A program made the translations under genes and the position numbers. The notes under the pieces were generated by a model that had not been told where the DNA came from, searched no databases, and was given only the letters and a program-made list of their open reading frames with translations. Positions 11,617 to 22,604 of a stretch of DNA of 64,000 nucleotides are shown here, piece by piece. Source of the DNA: Stereum hirsutum FP-91666 SS1 (Eukaryota > Basidiomycota > Agaricomycetes > Russulales > Stereaceae). The DNA lies in contig NW_006763131.1 in the NCBI RefSeq assembly GCF_000264905.1, forward strand, positions 3,180,708 to 3,244,707, written 5' to 3'. Position 1 is the first letter of the stretch, and each line of letters begins with the position of its first letter.

Positions 11617-11880
11617 TATGGACAACTATAGCCTCGTTCAGAGTTCGGTTTCGAGACATGAGCAAAGAGTGTTTAAACACTCTTTCAACAGTCGTTGAAC
11701 GGGTTCTCGATTCTTGGCGTCGAAATACTCTGATGGCCGAGAGAGTGCTTTCATTCGGCATCTCTTTTGATTGGCTCACGAAAGAGTGTTTCGACCGCCA
11801 AGACTCGGATACGTTCAACGACCGTCGAAGGAGTGTTTAAACACTCTTTCGCCTCCAACTCTGAACGAGGCTTATGGACA
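11617..11880. mobile_element. 248-bp foldback (MITE-like) element with 8-bp target duplication
   Basis: The element proper is 11625-11872. It is flanked by the direct repeat TATGGACA (11617-11624 and 11873-11880), an 8-bp duplication of the size typical for hAT transposases. Its ends are inverted: AGCCTCGTTCAGAGTT at the left and its reverse complement at the right. The inversion continues imperfectly through most of the element, so a single strand can fold into a long hairpin. There is no coding capacity. The matching spacer between RBR copies B and C (around 14222-14240) lacks the element and looks like an empty site. Assignment to hAT is inferred from the duplication length only. Confidence 0.7.
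11664..11685. repeat. Perfect 22-bp palindrome inside the foldback element, left arm
   Basis: Perfect self-complementary sequence centred on GTTTAAAC with arms AAAGAGT/ACTCTTT. A second copy of the core, GAGTGTTTAAACACTC, lies in the right arm at 11831-11846. Confidence 0.8.
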
Positions 11881-12140
11881 GGTTTATGTACCCGCGCTTT
11901 CGTCTCGAGTCATCGTTCGTCAAAAATACTAAGCGGGGGGCTTAAGCGATATAAAGAGAAGGTGCACATTTCGCACGCCAACAAAGATGGCCGTGCTGCT
12001 CTAAAGGGCGGTGCAAAGCGGCTCTGTCGTAGAAAATAATACATTTCGACTGGTATACCCAGAAGCCTTACGCTGCGGCTTACATTGAGTGTGTACACAC
12101 CTACAGTACTGTACCATGCCCTCATGTCCCACGCCTCATC

Positions 12141-14121
12141 CTATTCGACCGCAGCGTCGTGGCCATCCACAGGCTGTTGGGCGTCCTCGACGTCATCATA
12201 GTCGAACAGCTTCGAGTGGCACCTGTTGTTCGGGTTGGAGAAGTGGTCGTAAGGGGTAATCCGGTCTAATCTCTCGCCGCATCGGTAACAAAAGTTTTCG
12301 TGGCATCTTGAGCAGGTCATCTTGGAGAAAGGGAAGCGAGGTCGATGTAAGTGTAGATTGTGGAACGAGGAGGGAATATTTCGGGATGTCCTGTACTTAC
12401 ATGGTTACATCCATAGCTCTTCTCAACATGGACCTGGAGCCAACGAGATCAGCACCTCCATCAGTTCCCTCCCTTTCCAACAATATTGATTTAACCATGA
12501 AAGATAAAGAAATTGACAGACCTGACAATTTGGACAAGTCGTGGTGCGACCTTCGATCCACAACCTGTTCGATTTATCTTCTTCGCACTTCTTGACAAGC
12601 CGTTCGAGGGTTGCTTTTCCGTGCCGCTGTTCAAGCGCCAGACGTGATGGCGAGTCTTCCAGGAGCGAAATGTATTCCTCTACGAATTTCTCAAATGCTA
12701 GCGTTGGGCATTGAGAGATTGGACCATGCCTGGTTGGGGAGAGTGTGTATCAGGATCATGAACATTGCGTTTCGGCGAGAGTTTCACGTTCGGAGGAGTT
12801 GTGCATATGAAGGCGACGTCGAAGAAAAGAAATTCAGCAGAAACTTACCAAGTCCGTTTGCAGAAAGAACAAAACGAATATCCGCATCTCAAAAATTATC
12901 TAACGTTAGCATGTCGAGGATTAGCGTTGTGTTTACTTGAAACACGCACGATTGACAGGTCCTCAGTCTGTCCCATCCGGAACCGTCTGGCACCATTTCG
13001 GCTGTCTCCGGTACGGGCTCCTGGCAAGCTAACAATGGACAATAGATCACGGTTGGGTCTACACAGAAGCCGGTTAGTCAACGGTGCCCTCATAAAAACT
13101 CCATGGAGAGCACTTTAGGTATACCTTGCTCAATCGCCCTCTTCCGTTTCAACCACTTCCATCTCACAACCTTCTCCTCAGCAACAGCTCTCCTCACTTC
13201 CTCTTCACCCGCTTCACGCTTTTCTGTCACACACTCTGGCGATGGACACCCGACTCTTCCTACATCACCCTCCGTGATACACATCGACCAGAAATCATCA
13301 AGGCAAGACCGACAGAAGACATGGCCACAGTCTAGTTGTAAACATCGAGCGCCTTTGAATGTAGATATACAGATAGCGCATGTGTAGGATGTTTGAGCGA
13401 ATTGTGAGGATTTGGACCGGGCATCGTAGTTGGTAAGATGTGTGGCGAGGAGGTGGGGCGCAGAATGAGGAAGTCTATACGGTGGTACGGAAGGTTAGCA
13501 GCTGTCGTCGCATGATTGTTGAAGTAAATCAGATGCACCTGACAACATTGCTTCCCGCCTGACCCTCCGACAACAAATCCAACGCGCCAAGGAGTTCCGC
13601 ACTCCGAATCCACTCAACCCACGTATAGAGCACCCCCTCACCGGGTTGCCACATCTCCACCAGCATCTCCTTTACTTGATTGACCTTCCGAGGGGTCAGC
13701 CACGAATTCGTCGCACGTAACGAGACGATGCTCGGGGGCGTAGTTAACGGATATGTATCCTGTAATATGAACTGCAGGAGAACCGGAGGGAGAGACGAAA
13801 GGGACAGCAACCGAGTCGACTCAGACTCGGAATTGTCGGTGTCTATGGACGTCATATTCATTCCGTCGTCGACGATGTGCACTGTCCGTGCCTCACCAAA
13901 TTCTACGGGAATTTCTAGGGATTTGATGCCTTTTGAAAGATCGCTAGAAACACAATCTGGGTAAATAGCCTGAAGGTCAGAGTTTTGTCTCCGTTAGCTT
14001 CCTCGTCCTTTTGTCCTTTTGACTCGACTACAATACAAATGACACGCACCTCCATAACCTCCCATTCTTCTACCTGAAGATCAGCATTTCTCCTTTCTTT
14101 GTCTAGGAATGTACTATCCAT
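12141..14121 (-). CDS. RWD-RBR E3 ubiquitin ligase copy B (RNF14/ITT1-like)
   Basis: RING-between-RING ligase: RING1 binds the E2 and ubiquitin is passed through a RING2 cysteine before transfer to substrate. Eight exons (14050-14121, 13539-13969, 13125-13474, 12950-13058, 12849-12887, 12522-12729, 12401-12433, 12141-12320) give 473 aa. The order is an N-terminal RWD domain (EEWEVMEAIYPDC, then LSSLPPVLLQFIL), RING1 from about 200 (CAICIS...LDCGHVFCRSCLDDF), IBR (CSFCKRTWHG region) and RING2 (CPNCQ, KSYGCNHMTCSRC, FCYRCGERL). Cys412 in GCNHM is the expected catalytic residue by analogy with HHARI and RNF14. The RWD-first order and length match RNF14. Exon lengths are the same as in copy C except the last (180 versus 183 nt), so the pair arose by tandem duplication. 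Substrate is unknown. Confidence 0.92.
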
Positions 14122-14646
14122 GAGGGGCAAATGATGGGATAAAACACTCGAGAGGAATGGACCTCTATTAGCTTGAGAAGAGAGCAATCACAGATTTGAC
14201 ATGAATTGATGGGTAACACAGATGGGCATATATACCCTTCTCACTGTCCTCTCGAGTCATCATTCGTCAAGGACAAGCGAAAGGCTAAGCAACGTGAAGA
14301 GTAGGTGCACATCTCGTGCGCCTACAGACGGTCGTGTTGTACTGCATCAAGAGGGCAGTGCAGGAGCGGTCTGTAAGTGCAATACTGCATAGTCAAAATT
14401 TCCCGTTAACATACGGAAAATGATGATATTGGGATCGTTACTGTTACACCCAGCAGCCACACACTGCAGCCTAATGTGATCTGTGCTGTGCAGAGGTGGA
14501 AACATTTGAACGGTAAACATACCACGAAAGATGAGAGCGTGCAACCTCGAACCCTAGTGTATGACACGGAAGAATGGAATCCATGAGATCCTCGCGCATC
14601 ACCCGATCCTTCACTCCCAAGGTGCCACGAAATGGATCCATCATGC
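14122..14646. other. Spacer between RBR copies B and C, duplicated with the genes
   Basis: No gene. Parts resemble the spacer between copies A and B: both hold CTCGAGTCATC followed by TTCGTCA (near 11910 and 14250), an AGGTGCACAT block (near 11960 and 14305) and a related ACCCAG...GC stretch beyond. The duplicated unit therefore included flanking DNA. Confidence 0.6.
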
Positions 14647-16534
14647 CTACTCATCGAACACAGCATCGAATCCTTCCACCGGCTGCCATCCGTCCTCGAC
14701 GCTCTCGTAGTCGAAGAGCTTCGAGTAACACCTCGTCCCCAGGGTCGAGAAGTGTAGGTAGGGATTGTTTCCGTTTAGTTTGTCGCCACATCGGTAGCAG
14801 AAGTGTTGGCGACACTTTGCGCAGGTCATCTTTGAAGAAGCAGAAAATGAGATCGGTACAAATGTGCTCAACGGAGTGGGCCAGGATGGAATTGTTGATA
14901 TTTAGCACTCACATGATTACACCCATGACTCTTCTCTACATGGATCTGGAAACGGAAGAACACCCATCAGCATCATCGCTGTCGGAATTTGACGACCAAT
15001 TCAAGGCACAACGAATAATACCCACTTGACAACTCGGGCACGACATAGTGCTTTTCGCTAGCCACTCTCTATTTGCTTTCTCCTCTTCATATTTCAAGAC
15101 AAGACGAGCGATATTTGCCTTTCCGTACCGCTGTTCTAGCGCTCGTCGTGATGGTGACTCTTCGGGGAGCGACATGTATTCTTGTACGAATTGCTCGAAT
15201 ACTGGCATTGGACAGTCAGAGATTGGGCCATGCCTGGATAAGTCGGAATTAGGATCATATATCGGGAGATTCCACATTCAGTGGTGCAAAAACTCACCAG
15301 GTTCGTCTACAGAATGAACAAAACGAGTATCCGCATCTGAAAGTATACGCGACCATTATTATGTGCAGAGGTCGCGTTGTAATTGATTGAAACACATACG
15401 ATTGACATGTCCTGAGCCTATCCCAACCAGAACCCTCTGACCCCATTGCTTCCGTCTTCGGCACGGGCTCCTGGCAGACCGACATCGGACAATGAATTAC
15501 GGATGGGTCTATCATGGAGAAACTGGTGAGTCAACGGTGTACTTATAACAAGATGGCTTGTACTCGTACCTCGCTCAAGCGACCTCTTCCGCCTCAACCA
15601 CTTCCATCTCACTATCTTGTCCTCAGTGACTGCCCTCCTCAGCTCTTCCTCCCCTACTTCACGGCTTTCTTTCACACAATCCGGCGACGGACACCCAACT
15701 CTTCCCACATCACCCTCCGTGATGCACATCGACCAGAAATCATCGAGGCAGGACCGGCAGAAGACATGGCCGCAGTCTAGCTGTAAGCATCGAGCACCCT
15801 TGAGCGACGATATACAGATGGAGCACGTATAGGATGTTTGAGCGAATTGTGAGGATTTGGACCGGACATCGTTATTGATAAGATGAGTGGCGAGGACGTG
15901 GGGCGCAGGATGAGAAAGTCTATGCACGAATCGTTAGCAGCTGCTGTCGCACGATTGTTTCCGTCAATGTGACGCACCTAACAACCTCACGTCCTGTTTC
16001 ATCCTCCGACAACAAATCTAACGTACCAAGGAAATCTGCGTTCCGTAGCCACTCCACCCAAGTATACAGCACGCCCTCCCCTGGTTGCCACATCTCCTCC
16101 AACATCTTTTGCAACTGATTCGCCCTCGCAAGCCACGAATTTGTCGCATGCAGCGACATAATACTTGGTGGTGAAGACATTGGGTATGTCTCCGGAAGAA
16201 TGAACTGCAAGAGGACTGGAGGTAATGATGAGAGGGAGAGTGCCTGTGGCTCTGAGCGTGCGGTTTGATGATCCTCCGTTAATGAGGTCGATCCCATGGT
16301 TTCATCGTCAACAACTATCACCGTCTGTTCTTCACCAAATTCTATGGGTATTTCCAGGGACTTTACGCCCTTTGAAGGATCGCTCGAAACGCAGTCCGGG
16401 TAGATCGACTGCATATTCCTCATGAGCCAGTCCTTTCGTCGATGCTCGATAGTTGGACGCACCTCTAAGACCTCCCATTCTTCCAACTGAAGGCTAGCAC
16501 ATGTCTGTTTATCCTCGTCGTTTGCGTCTGTCAT
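14647..16534 (-). CDS. RWD-RBR E3 ubiquitin ligase copy C (RNF14/ITT1-like)
   Basis: Intact RBR ubiquitin ligase of 474 aa in eight exons (16463-16534, 15978-16408, 15570-15919, 15400-15508, 15298-15336, 15026-15233, 14913-14945, 14647-14829). The first intron (54 nt) has no stop and is easily misread as coding; removing it restores the RWD motif EEWEVLESIYPDC. RING1 begins near residue 200 (CSICISS...LDCGHVFCRSC). IBR reads CGYSFCSFCRRTWHG and ends at CPSCQ. RING2 is KSHGCNHMTCAKC...FCYRCGDKL, with Cys412 the expected catalytic residue. Divergence from copy B is scattered and mostly outside the zinc ligands, which implies selection on both. It is the 5'-most copy of the array and lies head to head with URB2, whose start codon is 273 nt away. 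Confidence 0.93.
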
Positions 16535-16807
16535 GAAGTAAAAGTAGAAAGAATAAAATGAAATAAACAGAGGGCGAAGGCAGGCCTACACGACCCACAC
16601 CGGGGCCACTGTCTGACGGAGCATTTGACTCCACTCAACTTTCTCCCCCGATCGCATAGATCCCGAACTACCAATCGCTAGCGTTCTCTGCCCCCAATCC
16701 GAGGTTAGGGTTTATATCAATTGCAAGATTTTGGCAAGTCCCGTTCCTCCTTCTACTCACCGTCTTGGACGATGCCTACGCATGCTACATAGCACCTCAA
16801 AAATATC

Positions 16808-19800
16808 ATGACCTATTTCGACTCTCCACAAAATTTCGTTCGTGGGCTCAAAGCGCCAGTCGACCCACCCAAGCAGGGAGACCCCGCCAAAATCGAGATC
16901 GCACTTGAAGCATGGCATACCCCATCCTTCGTTGTACCTTCCAAAGCCGAATACATCATCGAATTTATCCTCACCCGTCTCCTCAAAGACCGGAGTCATG
17001 ACCCGTAAGTTTTTCTTGCATTTGTCTCACTGTGGCGGAAGTTTTTGAATGCTTTGTCTGTATCAATGGGCTTCGCCACATTTGCCGTAGAGCAGACATA
17101 CCAACTCCAACCCAGTAGTCGATGTTCGATACTGGTCACTCTTAGCTGATATTCTATATCCTATCAACGCCGCTTCCCCTCACGAAAACATCAAGTTATA
17201 CAAATCATGGCTTTTACCTTTACTGAATCGAACACCGTTCGCACCCATCATCGTTTCTCTCCTGGCGCTTTCAGTTTCCAAAGTTCTGGATGAGGAGAAG
17301 AGGAGGAAGTTGTACCAGTCTTCAAACCGCGCATTTGTGGTACTATGGCCCCTTGCTGTCAGCAAGCTCACTGCGGACGCATTGATGGACTGTTTTGGAG
17401 CGCTTGTGGGCGTGTTAGCGAAGGAGAAGAGCACAAGTGAGGACTTGCAAGTCATGGGCAGTATGATTGTTTCTGCATTCCGGAGCTCATTAGGAAACAT
17501 ATCGAGCAAACGGAAGGCATGTCACAGCATTTCGTTCACTTTTCTAAAATGTTCTAACGCAGTCGCATTATCTTCGAATAGCTTTACCAGACCTTTACCC
17601 AGTCTCACCTCGAAAGTTGGCTCTCTTCAGCTCTACAGCTAACATCTATCTCTATCACTCGGGAAACAGAAGGAGCCACTTCCACAACGAAGCCGGAATC
17701 CCTCTTCCGCGAGATTTACACCGTCGGGACCGATGTCCTTTTCAACCCTGACACCCTTCGCGCACAGTTTTCTGAAAGCTCGTCTTCGTCTTCGTCCTCG
17801 TCCTCCCCGTCATTCTTCTCGCCATTCCTTTCACTCTGCTCCTCGAAGGCCCAGCTATCTCTCCCTTTACTCCCCCATCTTCTTGAGTCCTTCGCATCTG
17901 CGCTTCGCAAGTATAGGACGACGTTATTTGGAGCAGGAGAGGCTGGCGTGACAGACGTCAGGAGCAAGGCGTTCGGCTTTTTTGAAGCCTGTGAGGGTGC
18001 TCTGAAGGAAGTGGAGAAGCGTGCAAATAAGGTCGAAGCGGTGCTGGCGTGGCGTACGAGGGTGGAACTGTTGAATGTCGTTGAGAGGGAGAGGTTATTT
18101 GTGGGTGGGATGGACGAGGCCGAGGTATCACTGAAAAAACTCGTTGAAAAGGCTGTAGAAGTTATTTCTACTTCATATGAAGAGATAGGTAAAATATCTT
18201 CACCGTGCGCTCGATATGATGTCCTATACTCATGATTTTGTATGGAACGCACCGCAGGACTGCATACGGGAGCCCTCGAATCTCTATGCGCCATCTCTCG
18301 AATCGACCGTGACCTAGTCGACTCCTCCGTCCCGTCCATCCTGTCATCCATCATCATCCTTCCCCTGACCTCTCCCAACACCTCGGCGTCTCAATTACCA
18401 CAGTCTCTATCCCTCGCCACATCAACCCTTCTCTCCCTCATCCTTAACTACCACACTCAAACACGTACTCTCCCGACCCACTTGGCCCGCCTCCTTGCCG
18501 CCCTCACTCCACCTTTCTCTACATCCATCATTTCCCAATCGGCTGAGCCAGAAAATGTTTATCATGCTCTATCAATGAGCCCCAGTCTCTCGCGCGATCA
18601 CCTCTCCAAACTGTCAAGAGCATGCAGAACGTTCATAACCCCTGGCCAAGCTCTCAGCACCGCAGAAGAAGTATTAGGGTCTTTGGAAGGAGCATGGGAT
18701 AGTTTCGTGAAGGCTGCGGAATCGAGTTCGGGAACAGAGAAAAAGAAAAAGAAGAGGAGAAAATCCGAGAACCTGGACGAAGACGATGCCATGGATGTGG
18801 ACGACCTTGCAGGTAGTGGAAGTGAAGAGTGGGGAAGTAAGGAGGCGTGGGCGATTGGCTTTGCTTTGGAGGGGAGGATTGTAGAATCTGTTCTCCTCTT
18901 GTTGCCCATGCGGAACGTCCCGGAGGACGTAGCGGAGACGATTAGAACGGTCGTAAGGAAAAGTACAGGAGGGTTCATGAGGGATGCGATTCGAGGTGGT
19001 GTGGGTGCAGGGCAGGATGCGGAAAAGATCGACGTAGACGGAGAAGAGGGAGGGAAGAAGAGGAAGCGGAAGAGAGTTGTTGGTCAGGAAGGTGGGATAA
19101 AATCGGGGTGGGCAGGGCAGGTCGTTGCAGCGGCCAGCTTGAGATTAACTTATGCAGTTGAGGGCGTTGCGGATCTTGTGGTCAACCCCGGGCGCGAGCG
19201 TGACGAAGAGAATCTGGTTGAGGATGCGGCCCTTGAAAGTGCGATGCTGAACACGGTAGGGGACGATGGATCGTTACCAGAGTTGAGGCTCGAACTAGTG
19301 AGTTTCCTACTTAAGAGGTGACTCCTCCTCATACTAACGTCCCTCATAGTTCCGTACCCTGTTCAAACGAGCATCACACCCAGCCTTTGCTCACCGCTCG
19401 CCCCTCATTGAACATGCTCTGACTCAACTTGAACGGATCATCTACCAATCGACACCAAGTCGCACGCAATGGTCCGGAAGATCCTCACAATTGAGTCACG
19501 GAGATGAGGGTGCCTCTTTGGCTGCCATTGGTCTCTTACGATTGGTGATGGACCGATTTTTGGACATCTTCGAGTAAGTTGTTCAACACGACGATATCAA
19601 CTTGTTACTCACGAAATGTAATTCAAATCTTGTTCAGTGTCTACGCATCCACGGAGCAACGCGAGAAGCTCGTCAACATTCTCTTCACCATCAGCGGTAC
19701 GAAATCCCAGACGAGCGTGGCGCCGGCGCCACACGGACCAGGACTGACGCCCGCGGGAGTTTTGACGGAAACCCTTCGCTCTGCGGATTTCTGGGAGAGG

Positions 19801-22279
19801 TCAAATCTTCGATGTACGTTCTCTTCCGTTTGCGTCGTATATCCTGTAGCCGAGAGCTGATTGATATGAACGTCCGTAGCTGCGCTTTTGTCCACTCTAA
19901 CGGCTAGGACAGCTTCCCTAGACTCTGTCGATGTTTCACAGGTTCTCTCTCATCACTCGTCATCTTCTCAGTCAACCTCCAAGAAGTCTAAAAAAACAAA
20001 GTCAGCCTCTTTGACGGAAGAGCAGGTCAGGAATGCTGCGAGCGCGTACTCATTCCTTTTGTACGCGCCTAGCGAGTACGTCCCTCGGTCGGCGAGAAGT
20101 GAATTGTTGAAGAGAGCTGTGGCCTTGGATGGCGTTGTCATGCTGACTCCGGCAGACGACAGTGAGGCTGGGGATGCGATCATTGGCCGGGAGGTCTTAC
20201 TGGCATCGATACGTACGTTTTTGTTGAGATCGTTCGTTCATGTTGGTGCCGCCGACCACCAGGTACTGTTTCATGCCCGAATTATGAGATCAGTTGGAGT
20301 ACTGACAAGGGCCGCACCACAGTTCCTCGGAGAATATTTGCGACATCTTGTCATGAGTCGCGGTGCGCTTTCCAATGTGTCAACGCATACCTTCGTTACT
20401 TTGGATTTAATTCAGATTCATCTCTTGTGAGTGTATCCTAGCATGATTTTAGTGCTCTGACGACTAACGTGTTTACAGGACTGTCACTCGCATGGCCGAA
20501 AAGGAGGATGGAGGGAAGCATTTGCTAGATGTTATCGAATGCTGGACACGCATACCGTTCCATGACCAGTCATCGATTCAAAAAAAGAGTGCACTGGGCT
20601 TGATTGCAATGTTGCGGAGCGATTTTACCTATTCGAGGTGAGTTCACCCTTCGTTCTCTAATGCACGGTGATCACTGAATCCGTCTGCTGTGCGCCAAGC
20701 TTCCCAACAACTGTTCAGTCAGCACTTCAGAAGCTGTTGCACCATATTACAGAGGGTGTAAGGCCCGCTGTTGAAGATGTCGTTGCGCAGAAGGTCTTCG
20801 ATGAGGAGACTTTGGATGCTTGGTGTAAATGTGTCCTGATGGCGAAGTGGACGGGTAGTTCAGGTATGTCCCGTCATATCCCATCCTTTGCTTCATTTCA
20901 CTGACTTGTTCTGGCCTTCTGGCCTGGACGCAGACGTACCTTCCCCTGGGCTTGGGAAAAAACTAGCCCATATCTTATCCTCGAAGTCGTCTTCCGGAAC
21001 TCAATCCCAACCTATGTCAATCGTGACGTGTAAAGCGGTCTTTTCCGTGATGCTGAGCGAACTTGACTGCTGCATTGAGGATAGGGAGTCTCAACTGGGG
21101 ACCATCGTCGCGGCCTATGTGCTATTCTCGAGACTCTGCGAACCCAAGGGTGAGTCGTCCTTTATTCATACTCATATTTATCTATAATGCTAATGTTCTA
21201 TGGTATGGTGCCGCAGAACAAACACAGTTCGATGAAGATGTGGCGAGGACGTCTCGAGGGCTGTCTGTCCCTGAGTACTCGTTCGTATTGGACCTCGTGT
21301 CCGAGTCTCTAGCACCAGGGACATCGGAGCAAGATCTCTCATGCTTAGTCCATCTGTCTACCTTGCTCCTGCATGAGACTCCCGAAGGTGCGGGCTTGTT
21401 CATTGTGGTACGCATATCTACGTTGGTATTGACTAGGCGGTTTGGACAGGCACAATGAAAGTGGTACAATCCTACATGACGAAATGCCTCGATACATTCG
21501 TCAATGACGAGAAGTTTTACTCTGGATCACCATCTCTTCGGCATCAAGTCCTGACGCTGCTCAATCGGCAATGTTCTGATAACCCTGCCTCGATCCGCTC
21601 CTCAAACCTTCCCGCCATCTGGACCCTCCTCTCCAAGTTCCTCTCCCCCAGCGCGTCAACGTCTTACCACGACCCCCAAACCCATCCCGAAACGTTCCAC
21701 CTCCTCACTTCAATCATTAGCGCCCTCATTCGTCTCCGTCGTGATCTTGTCCTCACAACACTTCCACATCTCTGCCTTATCCTCCGCCGACTCATTTTCA
21801 CCCTCCGCACACCTCGCCCTCAACTCGGCCGCAAGCAATACTCCTTCGTCGTATCTGGTCTTCCCCAATGGATCAATCCATCAGATCGACCCCTCGGGCC
21901 CGAAGAGTCAAAAGCACTCGCGAGACTGCTCACCACACTCTCCACTAAAAGCGTCATTCGCACCTACACCAATAATGCCACACATGGGACTTCGGCGCCA
22001 TCGACAGATACACAAAAGCCCGAATCCCTTGCTCGTCCGCTGAGCAAACACGTTGCCTACGTCCTCCAAGCTTACATCGAAGTCGTCAACGATCCGCTAT
22101 GCGTGTTCTCTAGCGAGATGAGGAAAGAGTTGATGCCGGGCTTGTTCGTGCTCTGTGGGATTATGGGGGAGCATGCGAGGGACGCGTTGATGATTTCGGC
22201 GCTGGATGGGGGCGGCAAGATGGTACTGAAGGGGGTTTGGAAAGAGTATGAGAAGCAGAAGTACGTTGGCAAGGGGTGA
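16808..22279 (+). CDS. URB2: Ribosome biogenesis protein Urb2/Npa2
   Basis: Nucleolar factor needed for early 60S (27S pre-rRNA) processing. Thirteen exons: 16808-17004, 17096-17516, 17582-18188, 18258-19297, 19350-19573, 19638-19813, 19880-20262, 20323-20426, 20479-20637, 20700-20863, 20934-21149, 21217-21387, 21450-22279. They close in phase to 1563 aa. The C-terminal exon carries the Urb2/Npa2 domain, including LSKHVAYVLQAYIEVVNDPL, EMRKELMPGLFVLC and the final KEYEKQKYVGKG. The N-terminus (FVRGLKAPVDPP, then KAEYIIEFILTRLLKD) also fits fungal Urb2. The middle is helical-repeat-like with a Lys-rich run (KKKKKKRR, near residue 572) that may aid nucleolar localisation. The second intron (17517-17581) uses a GC donor. 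Intron 20263-20322 is 60 nt without a stop and could be retained. Confidence 0.9.
17517..17581 (+). other. GC-AG intron in URB2
   Basis: Donor AAG|GCATGT, branch-like TTCTAAC, acceptor GAATAG. It is the only choice found that joins SSKRK to LYQTFTQSHLESW in frame. Confidence 0.6.
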
Positions 22280-22604
22280 GGGGAGAGGTAGTTTGTTGTT
22301 GTGGTTTGTAGATACTGTACCAGACGGGGGACTCAGTCTGTCTGAAAAGCATATGGTTCCCAGTATAAAGCAACTGCATGCTCTCGATGAGTGGAGACCA
22401 ATTTCATACAGTCCAGTCTAACAGACATTCTATGAAGCACAACATGAACAGCACAGGAACATTACATGATAAAGATATTTCACATTTCCTTTACTTCGCT
22501 AACTCGTTTAAGATCCACCCGTATATCGCCACAATTAGCAGTCTTGCTTCAGCCCTCTCCTCACTCGCTCAACTTCCGCCTCAAACTCAAACCCCAACCC
22601 TTAC
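22280..22604. other. Spacer between convergent URB2 and threonine aldolase genes
   Basis: 325 bp between two stop codons on opposite strands; contains only 3' UTR sequence as far as I can see. Confidence 0.5.

Noticed and set aside
16409..16462. In-frame segment within RBR copy C exon 1/2
   Set aside because: Although open, it has perfect GTGCGT and GCAG borders and interrupts the RWD motif WEVLESIYPD; copies A and B have an intron at the same place.
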